64,000 nt of DNA from Billgrantia desiderata (GCA_011742915.1 JAAQTN010000013.1:49508-113507), one strand, 5' to 3'; numbered from the stretch's first letter, positions 1 to 8,779 are shown. Notes: a model not told the origin generated them from the letters alone. Numbers and translations are program-made.

Positions 1-235
1 TCACGCGATCCGTCTCGAACCGGCGGCGCAGCAGCTCGTAGCCACCGAGCAGAGCCGCCCCCAGCCCCATCACCACGGGGAAGAAGCCGGCCCCGGGGCC
101 GTTGTGCATCCATACCCCATACTTCCACCAACCGAAGCCGGCCCAGGCGAGCCCCATCACGATGATGCCCAGTGTGACCAGCGGGGAGAGCCAGGAGCGG
201 CCCTCATGGGCCGGCTCTTGATTCACGCTTGACAT
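1..235 (-). CDS. tctB: Tripartite tricarboxylate transporter small membrane subunit, TctB family (partial)
   Basis: This is the first 78 codons of a gene that runs off the left edge. The reading frame is open from the ATG at 235 to base 1. The product starts with a short polar N-terminus (MSSVNQEPAHEG), followed by a hydrophobic helix (LVTLGIIVMGLAWAGFGWW). A GPGAGFFPVVMGLGAALLGG stretch then forms the second helix; G-P-G-x-FP is typical of TctB proteins. It lies 100 bases downstream of tctC on the same strand, which is the usual tctC-tctB-tctA order, so tctA is expected just outside the window. TctB is the small membrane subunit of a secondary, binding-protein-dependent carboxylate importer. 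The family call comes from the motif, the size so far and the neighbour. Confidence 0.8.
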   Translation of the reverse strand, partial: MSSVNQEPAHEGRSWLSPLVTLGIIVMGLAWAGFGWWKYGVWMHNGPGAGFFPVVMGLGAALLGGYELLRRRFETDRV

Positions 236-335
236 AGTGTGCGCCTCTTGCGGTAGCGACCGACCGGAAACGAACGAGGTGGCCGCAGCAACGAGCGGGG
301 CGCGGCCACCCATCGGCGGCCGCGCCCCGCGAGCC

Positions 336-1304
336 TCAGTCGATCATGCCGGCTTCCTGGAACAGCGCCCGGTAGCGCTCCTGCTCGCGCTGGTAGTACT
401 CGGCGCTCTCCTCGGCCCCCATGAACGTCGGGATCAGGCCGTTGTTCTCGACGTACTCCTGGGTCCACTTGTCGGTTTCCGCAGCGGCACGGAAGACGTC
501 CTCCCAGAACTCGACGGCCTCCTCGGGCATGTCGGGCGGGCCGGCATAGCCACGGAAGATCATCAGTTCGAGGCCTTCATAGCCCAGCTCGTCGAAGGTC
601 GGCACCTCGTCGAAGGGAGCGTCGAGGCGCTCCTCCGAATAGGTGGCCAGGAAGCGCACCATGCTCTGGTCGACCCGCGAGCCCAGCTTGAAGATGGCCG
701 CATCGATATGGCCGCCCAGCAAGGCGGAGGTGACGTCGCCGGTGCCGTCGAAGGGCACGTACTGGAAGTCGACGCCCAGGTTGTCGTCGAGCATGGCGAA
801 GGCCAGGTGGTCCTCGCCGCCGCGACCGGCCCCACCAACGGTGATGCCGCCCGGGTCCTGCTCGGCGCGCTCGATCAGGTCGTCGAGATTCTCGATGTCG
901 CTCTCGGCCCTGACCCCGACGAACAGCGTGTCCAGCGACAGCGTGGCGAGCGGTGTGAGATCGTCGAGCTGCACCGAGGCGTCGTTGACCACCATGCTCA
1001 TCATCTGACCGCCGTTGAAGGTCGTGATGGTATGGCCATCGCCGCGCTTGCTGTAGGTATAGCTGTTGCCTACCGCACCGGAGCCGCCGGGGCGGTTGTT
1101 GATCAGAATGTTGCGGTTGACCATGCCGGTCTCGCGAATCGCTTCGACCAGCATGCGTGCGTTGATGTCGCTGCCGCCGCCGGCGCTATATGGCACCACG
1201 AACTCCACGTTGCGCTGCGGCTCCCAGGCATGGGCGCCGCCAACCAGCGCCAGGCAGAGCACTCCGCAGAGTGCGGTCTTGCCGACCATCACTGTTTTCG
1301 TCAT
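336..1304 (-). CDS. tctC: Tripartite tricarboxylate transporter substrate-binding protein, TctC/Bug family
   Basis: This is a periplasmic receptor (322 aa) of a Tct-type carboxylate importer. The start MTKTVMVGKTALCGVLCLALVGGAHA is a clear signal peptide with an AHA-W cleavage site. The ATG at 1304 is chosen over an upstream in-frame codon because the signal peptide begins there and GAGAG lies just before it. The mature protein opens with the Bug signature VEFVVPYSAGGGSDINARM, whose PYSAGGGSD loop binds a carboxylate group. It continues through an RPGGSGAVG loop to a C-terminal FMGAEESAEYYQREQERY helix. It is followed by tctB. A perfect palindromic operator lies about 110 bases upstream (1415-1432). 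The locus suggests an acid-sugar or related carboxylate as ligand, but this cannot be read from the sequence. Confidence 0.92.
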   Translation of the reverse strand: MTKTVMVGKTALCGVLCLALVGGAHAWEPQRNVEFVVPYSAGGGSDINARMLVEAIRETGMVNRNILINNRPGGSGAVGNSYTYSKRGDGHTITTFNGGQMMSMVVNDASVQLDDLTPLATLSLDTLFVGVRAESDIENLDDLIERAEQDPGGITVGGAGRGGEDHLAFAMLDDNLGVDFQYVPFDGTGDVTSALLGGHIDAAIFKLGSRVDQSMVRFLATYSEERLDAPFDEVPTFDELGYEGLELMIFRGYAGPPDMPEEAVEFWEDVFRAAAETDKWTQEYVENNGLIPTFMGAEESAEYYQREQERYRALFQEAGMID

Positions 1305-1414
1305 CTCTCGATCACCCTGTTGTCGTTGTCGGTTCAGAAGCCATCGCCAAGACATGGCGGCAACTGGCGTATTCACGGGCACGGTCGGATGGGCGTCTCC
1401 TTCCGCTTAAAAAT

Positions 1415-1432
1415 AATTATGAACTCATAATT
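1415..1432. promoter_or_regulatory. Palindromic operator A, probable GntR-family site upstream of tctC
   Basis: The sequence AATTATGA-AC-TCATAATT is a perfect inverted repeat with 8-base arms and a 2-base spacer. It sits in the 176-base gap between tctC and the lysR gene. Closely related sites occur at 4995, 7605 and 13248, the last in front of a GntR/FCD regulator. Assignment to that regulator is an inference from this distribution. Confidence 0.7.
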
Positions 1433-1480
1433 CATTTCATCAACGTCGACTTTGGTCTAGCCGCGGCGAGTGACAGCGCT

Positions 1481-2440
1481 TCAGGCAGGGCGCGGCACGC
1501 TCGGTCTGGCGGATGCCACCTGCCGGCGCAGCTCCGTCACCAGCTCGGCGGCGGCGCTGGAGAGCGGTTCGCGCTTGCGGGTGATGATGCCGTAGTAGTC
1601 CAGCGGCTTGCCGATGGTCAGCGGCAGTACCGCGTACTGGCCGCTGGACAAGGGACGCTTGAGCACCGACCAGGGCAGCACCGCCAGCATCGGCGCGTTC
1701 AGCAGCAACTGCAGGGTGGTCTGGGTCGAGGTGGTCTCGATGGTATCGTCGGGCGAGGCGATGCCGGCGTCGGCCAGCGCGGCCTCGATGACCTGGCGCA
1801 TGGGGCTGGTGGGCGGGTGCAGGACCCACGGCCAGTGGCGCAGCGCCGCGAGCTCGACCCGCTGCTGGCCGGCCAGAGGATGATCGTGAGCCACCACGAC
1901 GCGCAGCGGCTCCTCGAGCAGCGGCTCGAAGTCGAACAAATTGTGTTGATTCACCGCCGTGAGCCGGCCGATCACCAGATCGAGCTGCTTGTATTCGAGG
2001 GCCTGCAGCAGACGATCGCTGCTCTGCTCGTCGATGCTGACCGACAGCCGCGGCCGCTGTCGCTTGAGGGCGGCAATGGCCGCCGGCAGGATCTCGGGGG
2101 CGGCCGCCGGGATGGCGCCGATCAGCAGCCTCCCGTAGCCGCCCTCGCGCATGCGCTGGACGTCCTCGACCATGCGCTCGATGTCATTGAGCAGGATCTC
2201 GGCGTGCCTCACCAGCTGAGCCCCCAGCTCGGTCGGCACCATCGCCCGCGGCTGGCGCTCGAAGATGGCAAAACCGAAATGGGTCTCCAGGTCGCGCAGC
2301 ATCTTGCTCGCCGCCGGCTGGCTGAGGTGCATGTGCCGGGCGGCGGCGCGCATGTTGCGGCGCTTGTCGAGGTGGATCAGCAGCAGCAGGTGCTTGAAGC
2401 GCATCCAGCCGCACAGGCCGGCCGATGACAGTTTGTCCAC
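1481..2440 (-). CDS. LysR-family transcriptional regulator
   Basis: This is a 319-aa LysR-type regulator. The N-terminal winged helix-turn-helix (about residues 14-70) includes NMRAAARHMHLSQPAASKML and then the usual linker helix. The effector domain carries IGAIPAAAPEILP at its start and resembles the pectin/aromatic-degradation (GbpR/PcaQ-like) branch. Translation appears to start at a GTG at 2440, with AGAGGG upstream; an internal ATG at 2404 is an alternative. It lies 82 bases downstream of the HIBDH gene on the same strand and could be co-transcribed or have its own promoter at the 2461-2484 inverted repeat. Its targets are probably the adjacent tct or dehydrogenase genes (inference). 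Confidence 0.88.
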   Translation of the reverse strand: MDKLSSAGLCGWMRFKHLLLLIHLDKRRNMRAAARHMHLSQPAASKMLRDLETHFGFAIFERQPRAMVPTELGAQLVRHAEILLNDIERMVEDVQRMREGGYGRLLIGAIPAAAPEILPAAIAALKRQRPRLSVSIDEQSSDRLLQALEYKQLDLVIGRLTAVNQHNLFDFEPLLEEPLRVVVAHDHPLAGQQRVELAALRHWPWVLHPPTSPMRQVIEAALADAGIASPDDTIETTSTQTTLQLLLNAPMLAVLPWSVLKRPLSSGQYAVLPLTIGKPLDYYGIITRKREPLSSAAAELVTELRRQVASARPSVPRPA

Positions 2441-2460
2441 GTTTTCCGGCCCTCTGATAA

Positions 2461-2484
2461 CCTATGTCGATCAACCAACATAGG
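2461..2484. promoter_or_regulatory. Inverted repeat upstream of lysR, possible autoregulatory box
   Basis: CCTATGT and ACATAGG form perfect 7-base arms around a 10-base spacer. The repeat lies 21 bases upstream of the GTG start of the LysR gene. The spacing suits a LysR-type box, but no second copy was found in the window. Confidence 0.45.
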
Positions 2485-2522
2485 CGCTGCTGCCAGCGGG
2501 AGCAACCACGCCTTCGCCGCCG

Positions 2523-3419
2523 TCAGGCGTCGTGACTGCCGAGCAGACCGATCAGTTCGGGGAGCGTGGCCTGGGCATGCCCCGCCGCCTCGGCCTGCCC
2601 CAGCACCTCGTCGATACCTGCCGCGGCCACCTTCGCCGCCCCCAGGTCGCCGGCCATGGCCAGGTAGTAGCCGAGATCCTTGTGGGCGTTGGCGATGCTG
2701 AAACGGAAGCCCGAGGTGTCGCGCTCCTGAATGTAGGGCCGCAGCCGCTCGAGCACGGTGCCCGCCCCGCCGCCCTTGGCCAGCACGTCGACGAAGACCT
2801 CCGGGTCGATGCCGCCCCGCTCGGCGCATGCCGCCGCCTCGGCCAGCACGGTGGAGAACCCCACCGAGACGAAGTTGTGCAGCAGCTTGAGCTGATGGCC
2901 GGCACCCACCGGGCCGGCATGGGTGATGTTCTCGGCGAAGCTCTCGAGCAGCGGCCGCTGCGCCGCGAACAGCTCGGCATCGCCCCCCACCAGCAGATTG
3001 AGCCGCCCCTCGGCGGCCTCCTTGGGCGTGCGCGTCATGGGGGCGTCGAGAAAACGTCCGCCCGCCTCCGCCACCGCCTCGGCGATGCGCAGCGTCGAGC
3101 TGGGAATCGCCGTGGAGCAGTCGATGATCACGCTACCGGGCCTGAGCCCCTGCAGCACGCCATCCTCGCGCAGCAGCACCTCCTCGACCTGGGGCGAGCC
3201 GGTCACGCAGAGAATGATGACGTCGGCATGCCGGGCCAGCTCCGCCCCCGTGGCGAACGCCTGCGCCCCGTTCTCGAGCAGGGCAGCAACGGGCTGGTTG
3301 CCGGGGTGCTCGAGAAAGGCCAGCGGCCAGCCGGCGCGCTGAACGTTGGTGGCGATGCCGTGGCCCATCAGGCCGATGCCGATCATGCCCACTCGCTGTT
3401 TCGACTGCGTGTCGCTCAT
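2523..3419 (-). CDS. NAD(P)-dependent oxidoreductase, 3-hydroxyisobutyrate dehydrogenase family
   Basis: This is a 298-aa beta-hydroxyacid dehydrogenase. The N-terminal Rossmann motif VGMIGIGLMGHG (about residues 11-22) binds the dinucleotide. The substrate loop reads DAPMTRTPKEAAEGRLN, where most relatives have D-A-P-V-S-G-G, so this belongs to a distinct subfamily. The catalytic lysine is in GHQLKLLHN. The family reversibly oxidises 3-hydroxyacids such as 3-hydroxyisobutyrate, tartronate semialdehyde/glycerate or threonate. The ATG at 3419 lies 1 base after the stop of the aldehyde dehydrogenase, so the two genes are translationally coupled. A GTG at 3431 is a possible alternative start. 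A close paralogue with the same TRTPKEA substitution lies at 48679-49566, also behind an aldehyde dehydrogenase. The substrate is unknown. Confidence 0.88.
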   Translation of the reverse strand: MSDTQSKQRVGMIGIGLMGHGIATNVQRAGWPLAFLEHPGNQPVAALLENGAQAFATGAELARHADVIILCVTGSPQVEEVLLREDGVLQGLRPGSVIIDCSTAIPSSTLRIAEAVAEAGGRFLDAPMTRTPKEAAEGRLNLLVGGDAELFAAQRPLLESFAENITHAGPVGAGHQLKLLHNFVSVGFSTVLAEAAACAERGGIDPEVFVDVLAKGGGAGTVLERLRPYIQERDTSGFRFSIANAHKDLGYYLAMAGDLGAAKVAAAGIDEVLGQAEAAGHAQATLPELIGLLGSHDA

Positions 3420-3420
3420 G

Positions 3421-4935
3421 TCACAACCCACCCATGCAGAGATACTTGATTTCGATGTAGTCCTCGATGCCGTACTTGGAGCCCTCCCGCCCGATACCGG
3501 ACTCCTTGACGCCGCCGAACGGGGCCAGCTCGCTGGAGATGATGCCTTCGTTGATGCCCACGATGCCGCACTCCAGGGCCTCGGCCACCCGCCACACCCG
3601 GCCCACGTCGCGGGTATAGAAGTAGCTGGCCAGGCCGTATGGGGTATCGTTGGCCAGGCGCACCACCTCCTGCTCGTCGCTGAAGCGCAGCAGCGGCGCC
3701 ACGGGACCGAAGGTCTCCTCGTTCATCAGCCGCGCATCGCTGGAGACGTCGGTGAGAATCGTCGGCTCGAAGAAGTTGCCGCCCAGCGCATGTCGCTGCC
3801 CGCCCAGGTAGACGCTGGCACCGCGCTCGCGGGCATCAGCGATGTGCTCCTCGACCTTGGCCACCGCGGCCTGATCGATCAGCGGCCCCAGGGTCACCCC
3901 CTCCTCCAGGCCATTGCCGACCCGCTGCGCCGCCACCGCCTGGGCGAGGCGCTCGGCGAAGTCAGCGTAGATCCGCTCGTGGACGAAGATGCGGTTGGCG
4001 CACACGCAGGTCTGGCCGGTGTTGCGGAACTTGGACGCCATCACCCCGGCCACCGCCTGATCGAGATCGGCATCATCGAAGATGATGAAGGGCGCGTTGC
4101 CACCCAGCTCCATGGAGACCTTCTTGACCGTCTGGGCACAGGCAGCGAGCAGCACCTTGCCCACCTCGGTGGAACCGGTGAAGGAGAGCTTGCGTACCAG
4201 CGGGTTGGCGGTCAGCTCGTCACCCACCGTGCGGGCACTACCGGTCACCACATTGAGCACGCCCCGGGGCACGCCGGCGCGCTCGGCCAGCTCGGCCAGG
4301 GCCAGCGCCGAATAGGGCGTGCTGGATGCCGGCTTGACCACCACCGTGCAGCCGGCCGCCATGGCGGCGGCGGCCTTGCGGGTGATCATCGCGTTGGGGA
4401 AGTTCCAGGGCGTGATGGCGGCCACCACGCCGACCGGCTCCTTGGTGACCACGATGCGGCGATCTCCGGCATGGGCCGGGATGACGTCGCCGTAGATCCG
4501 CTTGGCCTCCTCCGCGAACCACTCGATGAAGGCAGAGCCGTAGGCGATCTCACCCCGAGCTTCGGCCAACGGCTTGCCCTGCTCCAGGGTCAGGATACGG
4601 GCCAGATCCTCCTGATGGGCCATGCACAGCTCGTACCAGCGCCGCAGGATGGCGGCTCGCTCCTTGGCGGTCCTGGCCTTCCATTGCGGCAGGGCGCGGT
4701 CGGCCGCCTCGATGGCCTCTCGCACCTGGGCCTGGGTCAGGCGGGGTACGCTACCCAGCCGCGTGTTGCTGGCCGGATCGACCACCTCGATGATTGCCTC
4801 GTCGCTGGCATCGACCCAGCTTCCGTCGATGTAGGCGTGCTGCCTGAACAGCGCCGGGTCCTGCAGCTGCGGCTGCCGACCGCCGATCGCGCTGCGCTTG
4901 TCTCCCATGCCCTCGTCTCCCATATCCTCGCGCAT
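3421..4935 (-). CDS. NAD(P)-dependent aldehyde dehydrogenase, succinate-semialdehyde dehydrogenase (GabD) type
   Basis: This is a complete 504-aa ALDH-superfamily enzyme that oxidises an aldehyde to a carboxylate. The active-site set is visible: ITPWNFP for the cofactor, [10 protein letters not shown], the general base glutamate in SMELGGNAP and the nucleophile in GQTCVCANR. The second cysteine two residues after the nucleophile and the overall pattern resemble GabD-like succinate or 2-oxoglutarate semialdehyde dehydrogenases. The latter end oxidative pentose and acid-sugar routes. The start at 4935 has a strong AGGAGGG site. The gene is the first of a minus-strand unit with the HIBDH gene and is divergent from fucD, sharing operator B (4995-5012). 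The exact aldehyde is unknown. Confidence 0.9.
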   Translation of the reverse strand: MREDMGDEGMGDKRSAIGGRQPQLQDPALFRQHAYIDGSWVDASDEAIIEVVDPASNTRLGSVPRLTQAQVREAIEAADRALPQWKARTAKERAAILRRWYELCMAHQEDLARILTLEQGKPLAEARGEIAYGSAFIEWFAEEAKRIYGDVIPAHAGDRRIVVTKEPVGVVAAITPWNFPNAMITRKAAAAMAAGCTVVVKPASSTPYSALALAELAERAGVPRGVLNVVTGSARTVGDELTANPLVRKLSFTGSTEVGKVLLAACAQTVKKVSMELGGNAPFIIFDDADLDQAVAGVMASKFRNTGQTCVCANRIFVHERIYADFAERLAQAVAAQRVGNGLEEGVTLGPLIDQAAVAKVEEHIADARERGASVYLGGQRHALGGNFFEPTILTDVSSDARLMNEETFGPVAPLLRFSDEQEVVRLANDTPYGLASYFYTRDVGRVWRVAEALECGIVGINEGIISSELAPFGGVKESGIGREGSKYGIEDYIEIKYLCMGGL

Positions 4936-4994
4936 CTTTCTCCCTCCTCTGCTCGCATCACGGACTGTCTGACGTAGAATGATCTTGAACTTTG

Positions 4995-5012
4995 AATTAT
5001 GAATCCAAAATT
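4995..5012. promoter_or_regulatory. Operator B, GntR-type site in the divergent ALDH/fucD promoter region
   Basis: AATTATGA-AT-CCAAAATT keeps the whole left arm and 6 of 8 right-arm bases of the operator at 1415. It sits 59 bases before the aldehyde dehydrogenase start, within the 271-base gap to fucD. The rest of that gap shows no gene. Confidence 0.6.
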
Positions 5013-5206
5013 AAGAATCATACTTTCGTCGAGAGGAACCCGGACGCGCCGCATCCTCAAGGGCCATGGCAGGCCCTGCAGCGCGAATCGATAACCTCTG
5101 GTTAACGTAGATACGAAAAAAACGATTGGCAGGTTATTGAATTGGCCGCCAGGCTGGGTTGGACAACAAATCTTTACTTCTCTTAGACCTTGCTGGAATT
5201 GTCGCC

Positions 5207-6511
5207 ATGACCACCATCACCCGCCTCGAGGTTCAGGACATCCGCTTTCCTACCTCGCGCTCGCTGGACGGCTCCGATGCCATGAACGCGGCACCGGACT
5301 ACTCCGCCACCTACGTCACCCTGCACACCGATGCCGGAAACGGGCTCAGCGGCCACGGCCTGACCTTCACCATCGGCCGCGGTAACGAAATCTGCGTCAA
5401 GGCCGTCGAGTCGCTGGCCTATCTGATCGAGGGTCGCCGGCTCGACGACATCACCACCGAGATGGGCCGCTTCTGGCGCGAGCTGACCAGCGGCGACAGC
5501 CAGCTGCGCTGGATCGGGCCGGAAAAGGGCGCGATCCACCTGGCCACGGCGGCCATCGTCAACGCCGTCTGGGATCTGTGGGCCAAGACGGAAGGCAAGC
5601 CGGTGTGGAAGCTGCTGGTCGACATGCCCCCCGAGCAGCTGATCCGCTGCCTCGACTTCCGCTTCGTCACCGACGCCCTGACGCCCGAGGAAGCGCTGGG
5701 GTTGCTCCGGCGCAATGCCGCCGGCCGCGCCGACCGTGAGCGGGAGATGCGCGAGCAGGGCTACCCGGCCTATACCACCTCGGCCGGCTGGCTCGGCTAC
5801 GACGACGACAAGGTGCGGCGCCTGGCGCGCGAGGCGCTGGCCGAAGGCTGGACGCACTTCAAGCAGAAGGTGGGCGGCAACCTCGAGGAGGACCGCCGCC
5901 GCGCCCAGATCCTGCGCGAGGAGATCGGCTGGGAGCGCGCCCTGATGATGGACGCCAACCAGATGTGGGACGTCGACGAGGCGATCGCCAACATGCGCCA
6001 GCTGGCCGAATTCGATCCGCTGTGGATCGAGGAGCCGACCAGCCCCGACGACATCCTCGGCCACGCCGAGATCCGCCGCCGGCTGGGCTCGATCGGGGTG
6101 GCCACCGGCGAGCACTGCCACAACCGGGTGATGTTCAAGCAGCTGCTGCAGGCCGGCGCCCTCGACTACTGCCAGGTCGACGCCGCCCGTCTCGGCGGGC
6201 TGAACGAGGTCATCGTGGTGCTGCTGCTGGCCGCCAAGCATGGCGTGCCGGTCTGCCCCCACGCTGGCGGCGTCGGGCTCTGCGAGTACGTGCAGCACGT
6301 CTCGCTGTTCGACTATATCGCCGTTTCGGGCTCCCTCGAGGGGCGCATCCTCGAGTACGTCGATCATCTGCACGAGCACTTCTTGCACCCCGTGACGATC
6401 CGCAACGGCCGCTATCAGGTGCCGACCGCCCCCGGCTACAGCATCAGCCTCCACCCCGAGTCGCTGTCGCGCCACGCCTATCCGGACGGCGCCGCCTGGC
6501 AGGACGGCTGA
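5207..6511 (+). CDS. fucD: L-fuconate dehydratase-type enolase-superfamily enzyme
   Basis: This is a 434-aa mandelate-racemase/muconate-lactonising subgroup enzyme that dehydrates an aldonate to a 2-keto-3-deoxy acid in the cytoplasm. The metal and acid/base residues fit Xanthomonas FucD: lysines 219 and 221 in FKQKVGG, Asp249 in DANQMW, Glu275 in WIEEPTS, Glu302 in TGEHCH and His352 in CPHAGG. Each is one residue after the number I recall for FucD. The N-terminal capping domain includes TLHTDAGNGLSGHG. The ATG at 5207 is chosen because it begins the conserved MTTITRLEVQDIR; an in-frame extension to 5159 looks non-coding. The lactonase-like gene at 11580 would supply the aldonate. L-galactonate or another 6-carbon aldonate remains possible. 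Confidence 0.85.
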   Translation: MTTITRLEVQDIRFPTSRSLDGSDAMNAAPDYSATYVTLHTDAGNGLSGHGLTFTIGRGNEICVKAVESLAYLIEGRRLDDITTEMGRFWRELTSGDSQLRWIGPEKGAIHLATAAIVNAVWDLWAKTEGKPVWKLLVDMPPEQLIRCLDFRFVTDALTPEEALGLLRRNAAGRADREREMREQGYPAYTTSAGWLGYDDDKVRRLAREALAEGWTHFKQKVGGNLEEDRRRAQILREEIGWERALMMDANQMWDVDEAIANMRQLAEFDPLWIEEPTSPDDILGHAEIRRRLGSIGVATGEHCHNRVMFKQLLQAGALDYCQVDAARLGGLNEVIVVLLLAAKHGVPVCPHAGGVGLCEYVQHVSLFDYIAVSGSLEGRILEYVDHLHEHFLHPVTIRNGRYQVPTAPGYSISLHPESLSRHAYPDGAAWQDG

Positions 6512-6533
6512 CCCACTGCGAAGGAGACCCAAG

Positions 6534-7550
6534 ATGACCCACGCAAGACCCTGCATCGCCGTACCTCTGGGCGACCCGGCGGGCATCGGCCCCGAGCTGG
6601 TCGCCAAGCTGCTGGCCGAGCGCCAGGCAATCGATGGAGCCGACGTGGTGGTGGTGGGCGACCCCTGGCTGTGGCAGGAAGGCCAGCGAGTGGCCGGCAC
6701 TGCGCTCACGCTGCCCGAGATCGCCTCCTGGGAGCAGGCCCGCGGCCAGGCCGGCCCCGTACTGCTACCGCTGGACACCATCCGGCCAGAGGAGGTCGAG
6801 TTCGGCCGGGTCGATGCCGCCTGCGGCGCCTCGGTGCTGAAGGTGCTGGCCCACTGCCTGGACGCCGCCCAGGCGGGACGCATCGATGCCATCTGCTTCG
6901 CGCCGCTCAACAAGCTGGCCATGAAGCAGGGCGGCCTGCGCCATGAAGACGAGCTGCACTTCTTTGCCGAATACCTCAAGGTGCCCGGCGAGGTGTCCGA
7001 GTTCAACACCCTCGGCAGCCTCTGGACCTCGCGCATCTCCTCCCACGTACCGCTCAGCGAGGCCGCCCGCTACGTCACGCCGGAGCGCATCCTGAACGCC
7101 ACCCGCCTGATCCACGACGCCCTGGTGGCAGCGGGTGTGGCGCAGCCGCGCATCGCCGTGGCGGCGATCAACCCCCACGCCGGCGAGGGCGGCACCTGCG
7201 GTCGCGAGGAGATCGACGTCATCGCGCCGGCCGTCGAGGCCTGTGTCGCCGCCGGCTATCCGGCCCAGGGCCCCTTCCCCGCCGATACCCTCTTTCGCCG
7301 CGCCCGCGACGGCGAGTTCGACGCCGTCGTCACCATGTACCACGACCAGGGCCAGATCGCCCTCAAGCTGCTGGGCTTCGAGCGCGGCGTCACCGTTCAG
7401 GGCGGGCTGCCGATTCCCATCACCACGCCGGCCCATGGCACCGCCTTCGACATCGTCGGCCAGGGCAAGGCCAGCGTCGAGGCCATGCGCCACGCCTTCG
7501 CCATCGCCTGCCGCATGGGCGCGCATCATGCCCGCAACCGCGGCGTTTAG
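6534..7550 (+). CDS. PdxA-family dehydrogenase (4-hydroxythreonine-4-phosphate dehydrogenase-like)
   Basis: This is a 338-aa member of the PdxA family of metal- and NAD-dependent enzymes, which oxidise a beta-hydroxy acid and often decarboxylate it. Recognisable parts are the N-terminal PLGDPAGIGPE, AINPHAGEGG with the metal-binding histidine, and MYHDQGQIALKLLGF with the second metal-binding histidine and aspartate. The C-terminal PAHGTAFDIVGQGKA completes the fold. It follows fucD by 22 bases with a strong AAGGAGA site, so it is in the same operon. Genomic PdxA copies for vitamin B6 normally sit near surA/ksgA. This catabolic setting instead suggests a PdxA2-like role on an acid-sugar intermediate. 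It could be the oxidation step after FucD, for which no short-chain dehydrogenase is present (inference). Confidence 0.85.
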   Translation: MTHARPCIAVPLGDPAGIGPELVAKLLAERQAIDGADVVVVGDPWLWQEGQRVAGTALTLPEIASWEQARGQAGPVLLPLDTIRPEEVEFGRVDAACGASVLKVLAHCLDAAQAGRIDAICFAPLNKLAMKQGGLRHEDELHFFAEYLKVPGEVSEFNTLGSLWTSRISSHVPLSEAARYVTPERILNATRLIHDALVAAGVAQPRIAVAAINPHAGEGGTCGREEIDVIAPAVEACVAAGYPAQGPFPADTLFRRARDGEFDAVVTMYHDQGQIALKLLGFERGVTVQGGLPIPITTPAHGTAFDIVGQGKASVEAMRHAFAIACRMGAHHARNRGV

Positions 7551-7604
7551 CCGACTTGAACTGAGGCGCAGCGATAGGTAGACGAAAGTCTGAGGCATAA
7601 AATG

Positions 7605-7622
7605 AATTATGTGTTCATAATG
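7605..7622. promoter_or_regulatory. Operator C, GntR-type site upstream of the TRAP operon
   Basis: AATTATGT-GT-TCATAATG matches 7 of 8 bases in each arm of the operator at 1415. It lies in the 130-base gap between the pdxA-like gene and dctP, 58 bases before the dctP start. Confidence 0.65.
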
Positions 7623-7670
7623 AAATTTGCACAGCGCTCATTGAAGCCTCTATCAGACAACAAAATGGAG

Positions 7671-7678
7671 AACAACAA
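7671..7678 (+). promoter_or_regulatory. A-rich AACAACAA element between ribosome-binding site and dctP start
   Basis: AACAACAA lies directly between GGAG and the ATG at 7681, so it overlaps the translation initiation region. It fits the AANAANAA pattern bound by Hfq (with Crc in pseudomonads) in catabolite repression of transporter mRNAs. Whether this host uses that mechanism is not known. Confidence 0.4.
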
Positions 7679-7680
7679 TT

Positions 7681-8730
7681 ATGAGACACGCCACCAAACT
7701 CCTGTGTACCGTCACCGCTACGGCGCTATTCAGCCCGCTCGCCTTGGCGCAAAGCTATGAAGCCACGCTGGCTCACCCGCACCAGAACTATGGCGTCAAG
7801 GCCGCGGAAGCCTTCAAGGCGCATATCGAGGCCGCCACGGATGGCGATTTGACCATCAATCTGGTGCGTCACGGCGCCTTGGGTGGCGACCGTGAAATCA
7901 CCGACCAGCTTCGGCTCGGCGAGCTGGAGTTCAATCTGCCCGGTGCAGGTGGCATCGCCAGTATCTTCCCGCACGCTCAGGTGCACAGCTGGCCCTTCCT
8001 GTTTACCGAGCGCAGCGTTTTCTGGAAGCTGCCGCAGGATCCCGAGTATTTCCAACTGACACGCGACGAATTGCTGGATGCCAGCGGTGGCACCATGCGT
8101 CTCCTGGCACTGATGGAGAACTCGATTCGCCACCTCTATACCACCCGCGGCCCGATCCAGACGCCCGATGACATGCAAGAGCATGCCATCAAGATGCGCA
8201 CTCAGGCCGTTCCGCTGCACCAGGAGCTGTTCGAAGCCCTAGGAGCGGCTCAGATCGTCACGGTCTCGGCGCCGGAGCGCTATTCGGCGCTCCAGAGCGG
8301 CTTGATCGACGGTCTGGAAGGCGGCCTCTCATCCGCCTGGGACGCCGGGCTGATGGAGGTGGCCGACTATGTCTCGCTGACCGGCCACATGTATGAATAT
8401 CTGTGGCTGGTGGCCAACAACGACTTCTACGAAAGCCTGCCCGAGGAGCACCGCCAGGCCGTGGACGAAGCCGCCATCATTGCCACAGCCACCAGCAACG
8501 CGATCAGTTATCAGGACGACAACGAGGCGCTGGTGAAAATGGAGGAGGCCGGCAAGACGATCTACGTACCCACTGCCGACGAGCTGAATCAGTGGCAGGA
8601 AATCGCCGTGCCGGCGGCCCGTGCCTTCATCGAGGAGGAAGTCCCGGCGCCCTATGTCGAGGCGACACTGGCGGCACTGGAGCGAACCCAGGAGCGCGTT
8701 GCGGGCATAAAGAGCTCCGCGTCCGACTGA
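7681..8730 (+). CDS. TRAP transporter substrate-binding protein, DctP family
   Basis: This is a 349-aa periplasmic solute receptor. The signal peptide MRHATKLLCTVTATALFSPL ends near LAQS. The mature part starts with the DctP pattern (YEATLAHPHQNYGVKAAEAF), followed by GALGGDREITDQLRLGELEF. The carboxylate-binding arginine is expected in IKMRTQ, within the conserved core that runs on to ALQSGLIDGLEGG. TRAP receptors feed DctQ/DctM membrane subunits that use an ion gradient to import organic acids, often sugar acids. The gene begins an operon with dctM, dctQ, a HIBDH enzyme and a lactonase-type amidohydrolase. A GntR-type operator and an A-rich leader lie upstream. A hairpin at 8753-8779 separates it from dctM. 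Confidence 0.93.
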   Translation: MRHATKLLCTVTATALFSPLALAQSYEATLAHPHQNYGVKAAEAFKAHIEAATDGDLTINLVRHGALGGDREITDQLRLGELEFNLPGAGGIASIFPHAQVHSWPFLFTERSVFWKLPQDPEYFQLTRDELLDASGGTMRLLALMENSIRHLYTTRGPIQTPDDMQEHAIKMRTQAVPLHQELFEALGAAQIVTVSAPERYSALQSGLIDGLEGGLSSAWDAGLMEVADYVSLTGHMYEYLWLVANNDFYESLPEEHRQAVDEAAIIATATSNAISYQDDNEALVKMEEAGKTIYVPTADELNQWQEIAVPAARAFIEEEVPAPYVEATLAALERTQERVAGIKSSASD

Positions 8731-8752
8731 ATCCCGCTGCGGATTCGCCACG

Positions 8753-8779
8753 GCCCCTCTCCTTGCTCCGGAGAGGGGC
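8753..8779 (+). repeat. Intercistronic hairpin between dctP and dctM
   Basis: GCCCCTCTCC and GGAGAGGGGC form a 10-base perfect stem with a 7-base loop, 22 bases after the dctP stop. No T-run follows, so it looks like an mRNA-stabilising or attenuating structure that raises receptor expression relative to the membrane subunits. Confidence 0.6.

Noticed and set aside
237-1430. 397-codon plus-strand frame opposite tctC
   Set aside because: tctC carries a signal peptide and Bug-family motifs on the minus strand; the opposite frame has no recognisable domain.
5183-7036. 617-codon minus-strand open frame over fucD and the pdxA-like gene
   Set aside because: This is the antisense of two genes with intact catalytic motifs. 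GC-rich codon bias keeps the opposite frame open.
6534-7550. The PdxA-like gene as the vitamin B6 biosynthesis pdxA
   Set aside because: It sits in an acid-sugar operon without surA or ksgA; a catabolic paralogue is more likely, though not proven.
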